From NCBI GenBank assembly GCA_002345025.1, contig DDUX01000126.1:1-57442 (forward strand): a stretch of 57,442 nucleotides of DNA. Direction: 5' to 3'. Numbering within the stretch: the first letter of the stretch is position 1; each line of letters opens with the position of its first letter. The notes under the pieces were generated by a model. That model had not been told where the DNA came from. It saw only the letters and a list, made by a program, of their open reading frames with translations, and did no database searches. The translations under genes were made by a program, and so were the position numbers. Positions 49,740 to 57,442 of the stretch are shown piece by piece. The stretch is from Candidatus Accumulibacter iunctus (GTDB lineage: Bacteria; Pseudomonadota; Gammaproteobacteria; Burkholderiales; Rhodocyclaceae).

Positions 49740-51810
49740 CTCGGCTGCGCCAGTCGGACGGGGTCTGTCACCCGCCGGCTGGCGTGGCGTTCTTGGGCTG
49801 CTGCTGCTCGGCGTGCTGCTGGCACACAGTCTGCGCTACATCGAGATCGACGCACTGCACCGGCTCGACGCCGCACTCTATGATGCCCGCGTGCGCTGGT
49901 TCGCGCAGGCGCCGATCGACGAGAGCATCGTCATCGTCGATGTCGACGAGCGTTCGCTGGCCGAGCTTGGGCGTTGGCCGTGGAGCCGAGCACGGCTGGC
50001 CGATCTGGTCGAACGAATCTTTTCCGATTACGGGGCGCTGCTGCTGGGGCTCGATGTGATCCTCGCCGAGTCCGACGAAAGCTCCGGCTTGCCCGTGCTG
50101 GAGGCTCTGGCGCGCGGACCCCTGCGGCAGAACGCTGCCTTTCGTGCTGCCGTCGAGGACCTGCGGCCGGCGCTCGACAATGATGGCCGACTCGCCAAAG
50201 TCCTGCACCGACATCCGGTGGTGCTCGGTTTCCACCTGTCGAGCGGAGCGGGAGCGACGACGAGCGGCCTGTTGCCGCCAGCGCTGCCGGTCGGCGCTGG
50301 CGAACTCGAAGGGGCGACTGGTCTGACCGACTGGCCAGGCTACGGCGCCAATCTGCCGCTGCTGCAGCAGGCAGCCGCTGCTGGCGGCTTCCTTGGTGCG
50401 CCGGTCGATCCTGATGGAGTGATTCGCCGCGGCTGGTTGCTGGCGACCCATGCCGGGCAGGTCTACGGCGCCTTGCCGCTGGTCATGGCGCACCAGCTTC
50501 TCGGCGCGCCGGTCCTGCGGCTGCGCCTCGCCGAGCGGCTTCCATGGCAGTCCGCTGCACGGTCGCTGGTGGCGATCGAACTGCAGAGCACGCGCGGCTC
50601 GCGACTCATCGAGGTGGATCGACAGGGCGCCGTACTGCTGCCGTTTCGCCGGATGGCGGGTGGGTTTCGCTATCATTCGGCGGCCGACGTCGTCGCCTCC
50701 AGACTGCCCGGCGACGCTCTGCGCGGGCGCATCGTTCTCCTTGGCAGCACGGCCCCAGGGCTGCTCGACCAGCGTGTGACGCCGGTCAACGAGGCTCTTC
50801 CCGGCGTCGAGGTGCATGCCAACCTGTTGGCCGGGCTGCTGGCCGGTACACTGCCGCATGCGCCTCCCTGGACGACGGTTCTCGAAGCCGCACTGCTGCT
50901 GTTCATTGGTCTCATGCTGCTGCGGCTGTTGCCGCGGCGGTCGCCGCCAGCGGCGGTTGCGTTGACGCTGTTGATCGTGCTGCTGCTGGCGGTTCTCAAT
51001 CTGCTGGCGTGGGCGACCGCGGGCCTGGTTCTGCCGGTTGCCGCCAGCCTCTGCCTGCTGACGTTGCTGCTCGCGCTGCAGCTGTTTTTTGGCTCGTTCA
51101 TCGAGTTGCGTGCGCGGCGCCGGCTGGTTGCGCTGTTCGGTCAGTATGTTCCGCCCGAGTTGGTCGATGAAATGAGTCGTGATCCGGAGCGCTACGACAT
51201 GCGCGGCCGCAGTGCCGAGCTGACGGTGCTGTTCGCCGATATCCGCGGCTTCACGACGATTGCCGAACGGATGCCGGCAGGAGAGCTGGCGGCAATGATG
51301 AACGACTACCTGTCGGCAATGACCGACGTCATCCGCGTGCATCGCGGGACTCTGGACAAGTACGTCGGTGATGCCATCGTCGCCTTCTGGGGCGCACCAG
51401 TCGCTGACCCGCAGCACGCGCGACACGCGGTTGCCGCTGCCGTCGCGATGCAGGCGGCGCTGCCGGCTCGCAATCGGCTGCTGGCGGGGCGTGGCTGGCC
51501 GCCCTTGCGCATCGGCATCGGCATCAACAGCGGCACGATGGTCGTCGGCGACATGGGCTCGCGTCACCGGCGCGCCTACACCGTGCTCGGCGACGCCGTC
51601 AATCTGGCCGCGCGTCTGCAGGGACTCTCGGCGCACTACGACGCGGGGGTGATCGTCGGCGAGGCGACGCGGCAGGCGCTTGGCGACTGGCCATGCCGCG
51701 AACTCGACCGCGTGGCGGTGCGTGGGCGGGCGGCGAGGGTGACGATCTACGAACCGCTGGCCGACTCATCGCCGAGCGTTGGCACAGCTCGTGCGGCCGG
51801 CGACGCGTGA
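49717..51810 (+). CDS. CHASE2-domain adenylate/guanylate cyclase
   Basis: The 697-residue transmembrane protein has an N-terminal span (about 24-38), then a large periplasmic CHASE2 domain (about 45-390; SIVIVDVDERSL, LGLDVILAESD, IVLLGSTAPGL). Three closely spaced spans lie around 390-470. A cytoplasmic class III nucleotide cyclase domain follows (about 500-690), with metal aspartates in FADIRGFTTIAE and KYVGDAIVAFWGAP, and GINSGTMVVGDMGS. It should make cAMP or cGMP in response to an envelope signal. The start is uncertain: GTG 49717 lies inside the OmpA-like gene and has no good ribosome site, but no later start keeps the first span intact. Confidence 0.9.
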   Translation: MSRSSCASSAAPVGRGLSPAGWRGVLGLLLLGVLLAHSLRYIEIDALHRLDAALYDARVRWFAQAPIDESIVIVDVDERSLAELGRWPWSRARLADLVERIFSDYGALLLGLDVILAESDESSGLPVLEALARGPLRQNAAFRAAVEDLRPALDNDGRLAKVLHRHPVVLGFHLSSGAGATTSGLLPPALPVGAGELEGATGLTDWPGYGANLPLLQQAAAAGGFLGAPVDPDGVIRRGWLLATHAGQVYGALPLVMAHQLLGAPVLRLRLAERLPWQSAARSLVAIELQSTRGSRLIEVDRQGAVLLPFRRMAGGFRYHSAADVVASRLPGDALRGRIVLLGSTAPGLLDQRVTPVNEALPGVEVHANLLAGLLAGTLPHAPPWTTVLEAALLLFIGLMLLRLLPRRSPPAAVALTLLIVLLLAVLNLLAWATAGLVLPVAASLCLLTLLLALQLFFGSFIELRARRRLVALFGQYVPPELVDEMSRDPERYDMRGRSAELTVLFADIRGFTTIAERMPAGELAAMMNDYLSAMTDVIRVHRGTLDKYVGDAIVAFWGAPVADPQHARHAVAAAVAMQAALPARNRLLAGRGWPPLRIGIGINSGTMVVGDMGSRHRRAYTVLGDAVNLAARLQGLSAHYDAGVIVGEATRQALGDWPCRELDRVAVRGRAARVTIYEPLADSSPSVGTARAAGDA

Positions 51811-51936
51811 GCCTTCTGCTGGTCGGCGCTGATAACCATCGCGCTGACCGCGGGCGTGCGATGATGCTCAAGCTGGTGCGCTTGTTGCCGTTAGAAGGAC
51901 AAGGGATGGCGCTGGACCGCCGACGAGGGGACGACG

Positions 51937-53634
51937 ATGACAGGACTTGGTTGGAGCATCCGTATCGCGATGCTGCTGTTGGTGCTGATCGCCGCGCTCG
52001 CCGCATGGCTGGGCCATGCCGTCCTCGATGGCGGCACCAATGGCTGGCTCGCGGCAGGAGGTCTCGTGCTCGTCAGTGCCGTGGCGATCGCCGTAGTCGT
52101 CGAACGTCATCTGGTCGGTCGCCTGCAGGCACTGCGAGCGGTGATCGCAAGGACCTACGCGGATGGCGACCTGACCAGGCGTGCCGGCACCAGCGGGCGC
52201 GATGAACTGGCGCAGGTTGCCGCCGACTACAACCGCCTGATGGAGAGTTTCGCCATCATCGTCGGCAAGCTGCTGTTCAACTCGATCGAGGTCGGCAGTG
52301 CTTCGCAGCAATTGATCGGCGACGCGCGGCGGGTGGCATCCGGATCGAACGAGCAGCGGGATGCTGCCCTGGCGACGGCCGGCGAAATGGCCAGCCTGAC
52401 ACTGAAGATGAACGAAGTCAGCGAGAAGGCGACGGAGACGGCGGGCATCGCCGAGAGATCGAACCGCCTGTCGAGCGAGGGGATGTCGATCGCCCACAAG
52501 GCGTCGACCGAGATGGAGCAGATCGCTGCCTCGGTCAGCCAGTCGGCGGCCGTCGTTGGCGCTCTCGGCGAGCGCTCGCGAGCCATCAGCGGCATTGTCC
52601 AGACGATCCGCGAAATCGCTGACCAGACCAATCTGCTGGCCCTCAATGCCGCCATCGAAGCGGCACGGGCGGGCGAGCACGGGCGTGGCTTCGCCGTTGT
52701 TGCCGACGAGGTGCGCAAGCTTGCGGAACGGACATCGCAGGCGACCGGCGAAATCAGCCAGATGATCACTGCCATCCAGGGCGAGACACAGTCGGCAATC
52801 GCCAGCATCGAGGCCGGCAGTGGTCAGGCACGCAAGGGTGCCGAACTCGCCCGCCAGGCAGCGCAGGCGCTCGACGGCATCAACAGCGGGTCGCGACAGA
52901 CGCTGGAGAAAGTCGAGGCGATCGCCGCTGCGGTCACCCAGCAGACGCGCACCGGCGAGAGCATCGCCGAGCATGTGCGCAACATCAGGCAGATGGCCGA
53001 GGCGAACAACGCGGTTAGCGAACAGACCCTGCTCGCGGTCGATCACGTCGAGTGCCTGGCCGAAAACCTGAAGGAAGTGGGCAACGTCTTCCGGCTGGGG
53101 CCGGCCGGTGAGCAGGCCGTGGCGACCCACGCCCGCATGCCGGCGATCGTCACCGAGGCGGCGCGGTCGATCGGCGCGCTTCTTGATGCCGCCGTCGATG
53201 CCGGCAGGACTGGCCTCGACGATCTCTTCGACGACCGCTATCAGCCGATTCCGGATACGCGGCCGCAGAAGTACCGGACGCGCTTCGACGAGTTCACCGA
53301 TCAGGCCGTGGCGCCCCTGCAGGAGCAACTGCTGGCGCAGAACCAAAGCCTGGTCTACGCGATCTGCATCGACCGCAACGGCTATGTTCCGACGCACAAC
53401 CGGGCCTTCGCGCAACCGCTGAGCGGTGACGAGAAGGTCGATTTCGTGCGCAACCGGACCAAGAGGATCTTCGATGATCCGGTTGGCAGGCGCTGCGGTG
53501 GTCACCAGCATTCGTTCCTGCTGCAGACCTACCGCCGCGATACGGGCGAGCTGATGCACGACATTTCGGCCCCGATCTACGTCAAGGGCCGCCACTGGGG
53601 CGGCTTCCGGATCGGCTATAGAACCGAGGTATGA
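51937..53634 (+). CDS. Methyl-accepting chemotaxis protein with C-terminal sensor-like extension
   Basis: The 565-residue chemoreceptor has two membrane spans separated by only a few residues (about 9-28 and 37-56), so it has no periplasmic ligand domain. A HAMP-like segment follows (about 57-110), then the methyl-accepting signalling domain with the hairpin tip EIADQTNLLALNAAIEAARAGE (about residues 226-247). Unusually, about 130 residues extend beyond it (about 430-565), with LVYAICIDRNGYVPTHN, KRIFDDPVGRRC and SAPIYVKGRHWGGFRIGY. This looks like a PAS/Cache-type soluble sensor and is known at the C-terminus of other betaproteobacterial receptors. It would sense a cytoplasmic cue or metabolic state; the ligand is unknown. 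Confidence 0.9.
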   Translation: MTGLGWSIRIAMLLLVLIAALAAWLGHAVLDGGTNGWLAAGGLVLVSAVAIAVVVERHLVGRLQALRAVIARTYADGDLTRRAGTSGRDELAQVAADYNRLMESFAIIVGKLLFNSIEVGSASQQLIGDARRVASGSNEQRDAALATAGEMASLTLKMNEVSEKATETAGIAERSNRLSSEGMSIAHKASTEMEQIAASVSQSAAVVGALGERSRAISGIVQTIREIADQTNLLALNAAIEAARAGEHGRGFAVVADEVRKLAERTSQATGEISQMITAIQGETQSAIASIEAGSGQARKGAELARQAAQALDGINSGSRQTLEKVEAIAAAVTQQTRTGESIAEHVRNIRQMAEANNAVSEQTLLAVDHVECLAENLKEVGNVFRLGPAGEQAVATHARMPAIVTEAARSIGALLDAAVDAGRTGLDDLFDDRYQPIPDTRPQKYRTRFDEFTDQAVAPLQEQLLAQNQSLVYAICIDRNGYVPTHNRAFAQPLSGDEKVDFVRNRTKRIFDDPVGRRCGGHQHSFLLQTYRRDTGELMHDISAPIYVKGRHWGGFRIGYRTEV

Positions 53635-53743
53635 GGCGGGCAGCGCACGCCGCGGGCACGACAAGGTATCTTGGCGTGCGGTTGACGATTCGATTAAGAT
53701 GTCGGCGACTCGATCGGTGCTGGCTCGTGCAAGAGGAAGATAT

Positions 53744-54715
53744 ATGTCGGATTTGCTGAAGAACATCGATGCCCGGACGAAGCTGGCCGGAACCAACAAG
53801 CTGGAGATCCTGCTCTTCTCGCTCGGCACCGATGCGCGCACCGGTCGTCGTGAGACCTTCGGCATCAATGTCTTCAAGGTGCGTGAAGTGATGCGCACGC
53901 CACCGATCACGGCAGCGCCCGAGATGCCGCCTTCAGTGGAGGGAATGGTCAGTCTGCGCGGTGCGCTGGTGCCGGTCGTCGACCTCGCGCGCTATGCCGG
54001 TGTCGATACGCAGACGCCGCGCTCGATCATGATCATCACCGAGTACGCTGGCCACACCCAGGGCTTCCTGGTCGAGGGAGTGGATACCATCCTGCGCCTC
54101 GACTGGGGGCAGATGCGGGTGCCGCCAGCCATGTTGCTGGCCGAACTGGGCGGCTTGGTGACCGCCGTGACCGAGCTGGCGGATGGCCGGCTGGTGATGA
54201 TGATGGATGTCGAGAAGATTCTCTCGGAGACCACCAACTACGATGACGAGATCGTCTACCGCAACATCAAGCCGCTCGACAATCCGCGTCTGACGGTGTT
54301 TTTCGCCGACGACTCGTCGGTTGCCCGCAAGCAGATCGAGCGCACGCTGGGGGCGATGGGCGTCAAGTACGTGGCCGCGATCAATGGTCTGGACGCCTGG
54401 CTGGAACTGGAGAAGATGGCTGCCTACGCACAGGCTTCCGGTCAGGCTGTGACCGACCTGATCAGTCTCGTCCTGACCGATATCGAAATGCCCGAGATGG
54501 ACGGTTACATCCTGACGAAGAAGATCAAGTCCGACCCGCGATTCGCTGGCGTGCCGGTGATCATGCACTCGTCGCTGTCGGGGATGTCGAACCAGCAACT
54601 GGGCAAGTCCGTCGGCGTTGACGAGTATGTGCCCAAGTTCGAACCGCAGCGCCTGTCGGAAACGCTGACGCGGCGGCTGCTCGGCGGCGGCGTGCCGGCG
54701 TTGCCGTCTGCCTGA
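53744..54715 (+). CDS. cheV: Chemotaxis coupling protein CheV (first copy)
   Basis: CheV joins a CheW-type coupling domain to a response-regulator receiver domain. The 323-residue protein has the CheW-like part at about 18-165 (ETFGINVFKVREV, MVSLRGALVPVVDL, TQGFLVEGVD). The receiver follows at about 183-310, with acidic pair D189-D190, phospho-acceptor D246 in LTDIEMPEMDGY and PKFEPQRL containing the conserved lysine. Start: ATG 53744 with AGAGGAAG about 5 bases upstream; the longer frame from 53699 is rejected. It lies 26 bases upstream of a second cheV, suggesting tandem duplication. Receiver phosphorylation by CheA would tune receptor adaptation. Confidence 0.95.
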   Translation: MSDLLKNIDARTKLAGTNKLEILLFSLGTDARTGRRETFGINVFKVREVMRTPPITAAPEMPPSVEGMVSLRGALVPVVDLARYAGVDTQTPRSIMIITEYAGHTQGFLVEGVDTILRLDWGQMRVPPAMLLAELGGLVTAVTELADGRLVMMMDVEKILSETTNYDDEIVYRNIKPLDNPRLTVFFADDSSVARKQIERTLGAMGVKYVAAINGLDAWLELEKMAAYAQASGQAVTDLISLVLTDIEMPEMDGYILTKKIKSDPRFAGVPVIMHSSLSGMSNQQLGKSVGVDEYVPKFEPQRLSETLTRRLLGGGVPALPSA

Positions 54716-54741
54716 CCGGGCGACCTCACTGGAGCGATACG

Positions 54742-55680
54742 ATGGATCTGGCTGAAAGGAAGAACCTCCTCGACGGCGTCGATGCACGAACCCGGCTCGC
54801 CGGGTCGAACAAGATGGAGATCCTGCTCTTCTCGCTGGGAACGCGCGAGACCTTCGGTATCAACGTTTTCAAGGTGCGGGAAGTCGGGCGGACACCGCCG
54901 ATCACCAGGACGCCGAACATGCCGAGGGGAGTCGAGGGGCTGATTTCCCTGCGCGGCAACGTCATTCCGGTGCTTTCGCTGATCTCCTTTCTCGAGCACC
55001 GGGAGCATCAGGCTGAGTACGGCAAGACCATGATGGTCGCCGAGTATTCCAAGCGGACCCTCGGTTTCCTGGTGCATGAGGTCGACCGGATCATCCGGGT
55101 CGACTGGGAAAAAGTCAGGGCTCCGGAGAACGTGCTGTCGAGCAATCAGGGGCTGATCACGGCCGTCACCGAGCTGGACGACGGCAAGCTGGTATCGATT
55201 CTCGATGTCGAACAGATCCTGGCCAACGCCTTCGGCGAGGCGATCATCGTCGACATCCCGCCGGCCAACCTCGATCAGGACGTCGGCATCTTCTTCGCTG
55301 ACGACTCGGTCGTTGCCCGACGCAAGATCACCGAGGTGCTGGACAAGCTGGGCGTAAGGCACAAGCACGCGACCAATGGAGCGGAAGCGTGGAGCCGTCT
55401 GCAGGCGATCGCGGCGCATGCCGACCAGAGTGGCGGCGCGCTGCGCGATGAAATCCGGCTGATCCTCGTAGACGCCGAGATGCCGGAGATGGATGGCTAC
55501 GTTCTTACCCGAAACATCAAGGGGGATGGGCGCTTTGCGGGCATTCCGGTGGTCATGCACTCGTCGCTTTCATCACAGGCCAATCACGCCATGGGCAAAG
55601 CGGTCGGTGTCGATGCCTACGTTGCCAAGTTTGATGCAGAGGTACTTGCCGATACCCTGCGTCCTCTGCTCGAGCGCTGA
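54742..55680 (+). CDS. cheV: Chemotaxis coupling protein CheV (second copy)
   Basis: The 312-residue paralogue of the gene just upstream has the same layout and many identical segments (ETFGINVFKVREV, TAVTEL, EMPEMDGY, VMHSSLS). The CheW domain is at about 24-165, the receiver at about 180-305 with acidic pair D187-D188 and phospho-acceptor D244. Differences cluster in the loop after the first beta strands: the first copy has an eight-residue insertion (TDARTGRR) absent here. The two copies may serve different receptors or signal strengths. It is 17 bases from cheY. Confidence 0.95.
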   Translation: MDLAERKNLLDGVDARTRLAGSNKMEILLFSLGTRETFGINVFKVREVGRTPPITRTPNMPRGVEGLISLRGNVIPVLSLISFLEHREHQAEYGKTMMVAEYSKRTLGFLVHEVDRIIRVDWEKVRAPENVLSSNQGLITAVTELDDGKLVSILDVEQILANAFGEAIIVDIPPANLDQDVGIFFADDSVVARRKITEVLDKLGVRHKHATNGAEAWSRLQAIAAHADQSGGALRDEIRLILVDAEMPEMDGYVLTRNIKGDGRFAGIPVVMHSSLSSQANHAMGKAVGVDAYVAKFDAEVLADTLRPLLER

Positions 55681-55700
55681 GCGAACAACTGGAGTGAATG

Positions 55701-56090
55701 ATGGCTGATCCCAAGATGCGGATTCTCGTGGTGGACGACTTCTCGACGATGAGGCGCATCGTCAGGAACCTCCTGAAGGAACTCGGTTTCGCCAACGTCG
55801 ATGAGGCCGAGGATGGTGCGGTGGCCCTGCAGAAGCTCAACCACGGCGGTTTCGAGTTCGTGGTCACCGACTGGAACATGCCGAACATGGATGGCCTGCA
55901 GTTGCTGCAGGCGATCCGTGCTTCAGCGGCGCTCAAGCACCTGCCGGTGCTGATGATCACCGCCGAGGCGAAGAAGGAGAACATCATCGCCGCCGCGCAA
56001 GCCGGCGCCAGCGGTTACATCGTCAAACCCTTCACCGCGGCGACGCTGGCCGAGAAACTGCAGAAGATCTTCGACCGGATGGGGGGCTGA
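55701..56090 (+). CDS. cheY: Chemotaxis response regulator CheY
   Basis: CheY, phosphorylated by CheA, binds the flagellar motor switch. The 129-residue single-domain receiver has D12-D13 in VVDDFSTMR, phospho-acceptor D57 in VTDWNMPNMDG, the conserved threonine in MITAEAKK and lysine in YIVKPFT. This set is characteristic of motor-type CheY. ATG 55701 is preferred over the ATG one codon upstream because GGAG lies 6 bases before it. It is directly followed by cheZ, with one base between the stop and the next ATG. Confidence 0.97.
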   Translation: MADPKMRILVVDDFSTMRRIVRNLLKELGFANVDEAEDGAVALQKLNHGGFEFVVTDWNMPNMDGLQLLQAIRASAALKHLPVLMITAEAKKENIIAAAQAGASGYIVKPFTAATLAEKLQKIFDRMGG

Positions 56091-56091
56091 G

Positions 56092-56958
56092 ATGAACGAT
56101 GGCGATACTTCCGGCGATTCACGGGAACTCGAGGCGCTGTTCGACAGCATCGCTTCGGGAATCGCGATCGCCAGCGCGGCCCCGCCCCAGGCCGTGCCGC
56201 AGTCTGCGACATCGCTGCTGCAGAAATTGCGCGAAGGCGATGGAGCGGACGATAGCGACGAGTTGCAGGCGCTGTTCGACTCTGTCGTGGCGGCAAAGGA
56301 GGCCCAGCCTGCAACGGCTGCAGCAGATGCGCCAGCGGCCGAGTGGCAGGGACAGAGTCGGGTCTTCCAGCGCGTCGGCCAGATGGCCCGGCAGTTGCAC
56401 GACACACTTGGCCAGCTCGGCTACAGCGAGCTGCTCGAGAGCACGGTCAGCGCCATTCCGGATGCCAGGGAGCGCCTCAACTACGTTGCCAACCTGACCG
56501 AGCAGGCCGCCTGCCGCGTACTCAACGCGACCGACATCGCCAACCCGTTGCAGGAGCAACTGGAGGCGGCTTCGGCGGCTCTGGCGACACGTTGGGATGC
56601 GGTGTTTGCCAACCGCTTGCCGGTGGACGACTTCAGGCTCCTGGCCGAGGAGACACGCTCCTTCCTGAAGCAGGGTCTGCCGGCGAAGACCGAGGCAACC
56701 AGGGCGCAACTGCTGGAAATCATGATGGCTCAGGATTTCCAGGATCTGACCGGCCAGGTGATCAAGAAGATCCTGCAGGTGGCGCACGAGCTGGAGACGC
56801 AACTTATGGAAGTGCTGATCGAGACCTTGCCCGGTGAACGGCGGACCGAGTCGGTGAACAGCCTTCTCAACGGGCCCGTGATCAACCCCGAGGGCCGCGG
56901 TGACATCGTCGCCTCACAGCAGCAGGTCGACGAACTGCTCGGTAGTCTGGGATTCTAG
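56092..56958 (+). CDS. cheZ: CheY-phosphate phosphatase CheZ
   Basis: CheZ dephosphorylates CheY-P at the receptor cluster. The 288-residue protein (E. coli 214) has the long helical-hairpin core with the catalytic segment AQDFQDLTGQVIKK (D218 and Q222 equivalent to D143 and Q147 of E. coli). The C-terminal amphipathic CheY-binding helix QQQVDELLGSLGF ends the protein. The extra length lies at the N-terminus, where a short motif appears twice: ELEALFDSI at residues 12-20 and ELQALFDSV at 57-65, separated by an Ala/Pro-rich linker. It starts one base after cheY and is followed by cheA 10 bases later. Confidence 0.95.
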   Translation: MNDGDTSGDSRELEALFDSIASGIAIASAAPPQAVPQSATSLLQKLREGDGADDSDELQALFDSVVAAKEAQPATAAADAPAAEWQGQSRVFQRVGQMARQLHDTLGQLGYSELLESTVSAIPDARERLNYVANLTEQAACRVLNATDIANPLQEQLEAASAALATRWDAVFANRLPVDDFRLLAEETRSFLKQGLPAKTEATRAQLLEIMMAQDFQDLTGQVIKKILQVAHELETQLMEVLIETLPGERRTESVNSLLNGPVINPEGRGDIVASQQQVDELLGSLGF

Positions 56959-56968
56959 GAGGTTCGCG

Positions 56969-57442
56969 ATGAGCGATTTTTCGGGTATGGAAGACCTGCT
57001 GCAGGACTTCCTCCAGGAAGCCGGAGACCTGCTGTCGGATGTCGACAACAAGCTCTGCGATCTCGAGCGCAGTCCCGACGACCGCCGTCTGCTGAACGAC
57101 ATCTTCCGCGGATTTCATACGATCAAGGGCGGCGCAGGCTTTCTGAATGCTGGCGAGCTGGTCCGGCTTTGCCATCTGACCGAGAACCTGTTCGACAAGC
57201 TGAGGAATGGCGAGAAGGAGCTGACACCGGCACTGATGGATACCATCATGGCAGCCACGCAGGGTGTTCGCCAGATGTTCGGCGAGATTGCCCAGGGCAG
57301 GCAGCCGGCTCCGGCGGCCGCCGAAGTGAGCGCCGATCTGCAGAGTGCCCTGGCGGCAGTCGCCGAGACCGGTGTGCAATCGCAGCCGGCGGCGCCGACA
57401 GCAGCGAAGCCGGCGGTGCCGCCAGCGGCCGCGGCCGCGGGC
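56969..57442 (+). CDS. cheA: Chemotaxis histidine kinase CheA, N-terminal part (runs off window)
   Basis: CheA autophosphorylates on its Hpt domain and passes phosphate to CheY and CheV. The visible 158 codons encode the Hpt (P1) domain: phosphorylated histidine H50 in FRGFHTIKGGAGFL, with helices ending LRNGEKELTP. An Ala/Pro-rich linker at the end of the window leads to the P2/P3 part. The ATG follows AGGAGG at 5-6 bases spacing (CTAGGAGGTTCGCGATG), an excellent ribosome site. The frame has no stop to the window end. It is the fifth gene of the cheV-cheV-cheY-cheZ-cheA run. Confidence 0.95.
   Translation, partial: MSDFSGMEDLLQDFLQEAGDLLSDVDNKLCDLERSPDDRRLLNDIFRGFHTIKGGAGFLNAGELVRLCHLTENLFDKLRNGEKELTPALMDTIMAATQGVRQMFGEIAQGRQPAPAAAEVSADLQSALAAVAETGVQSQPAAPTAAKPAVPPAAAAAG

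Noticed and set aside
49768..53910. Two long minus-strand frames (622 and 680 codons) opposite the cyclase, chemoreceptor and cheV genes
   Set aside because: Antisense of strongly conserved genes with glutamine- and arginine-rich nonsense composition.
1..57442. tRNA genes, insertion sequences, CRISPR arrays and prophage genes
   Set aside because: None was recognised: no transposase or integrase motif, no cloverleaf noticed, and no regularly spaced repeats. Short or divergent tRNAs cannot be fully excluded without a scan.

Overview
The window is high-GC DNA whose coding content points to a Gram-negative betaproteobacterium. The exosortase A (XrtA/EpsH1) exopolysaccharide locus, the LptD-SurA-PdxA-RsmA order and the tandem CheV genes next to cheYZA resemble Rhodocyclales such as the Dechloromonas/Accumulibacter group. 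That placement is inferred from gene content and was not tested. Genes are tightly packed, with many stop/start overlaps of the ATGA type. I saw no tRNA, rRNA, insertion sequence, prophage or CRISPR array.

Region 1 (1-5472, + strand) is envelope and housekeeping: the 3' part of lptD, then surA, pdxA and rsmA. Region 2 (5556-7365, - strand) holds a small DUF2892 membrane protein, a Crp/Fnr-family regulator and xthA. A near-consensus CRP-type palindrome lies upstream of the small membrane gene. The spacer 7366-7830 carries a possible 6S-like structured RNA, a strong intrinsic terminator and a sigma70-like promoter for the next operon.

Region 3 (7831-39351, + strand) is a 31-kb exopolysaccharide/exosortase operon. 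It starts with export and length control (outer-membrane export lipoprotein, chain-length protein, Tyr-rich-tail kinase, outer-membrane barrel, ATPase). It then encodes UDP-GlcNAc 2-epimerase, a deacetylase, a FemAB-like protein and exosortase A fused to EpsI. Next come a formyltransferase-deacetylase fusion, five glycosyltransferases, two AsnB-type amidotransferases, an AlgD-type GDP-mannose dehydrogenase, a CapK-type adenylating enzyme, an O-ligase/polymerase, a third deacetylase, a methyltransferase, a methyltransferase-like protein, an APH-type kinase-like protein and a Wzx-type flippase. On the opposite strand (39495-45318) are a third AsnB-type protein lacking the glutaminase cysteine, a membrane-anchored beta-helix protein and a second, large polymerase/ligase. 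Together they suggest an exported polymer with ManNAc-derived and mannuronate-type sugars carrying amide, N-formyl or other acyl substitutions. No initiating polyprenyl-phosphate sugar transferase and no PEP-CTERM substrate were seen in the window.

Region 4 (45452-47776, - strand) is tex. Region 5 (48090-57442, + strand) is motility and signalling: fliW, a FecR/OmpA/CHASE2-cyclase trio, a chemoreceptor with a C-terminal soluble domain, two cheV genes, cheY, cheZ and the 5' end of cheA, which runs off the window.
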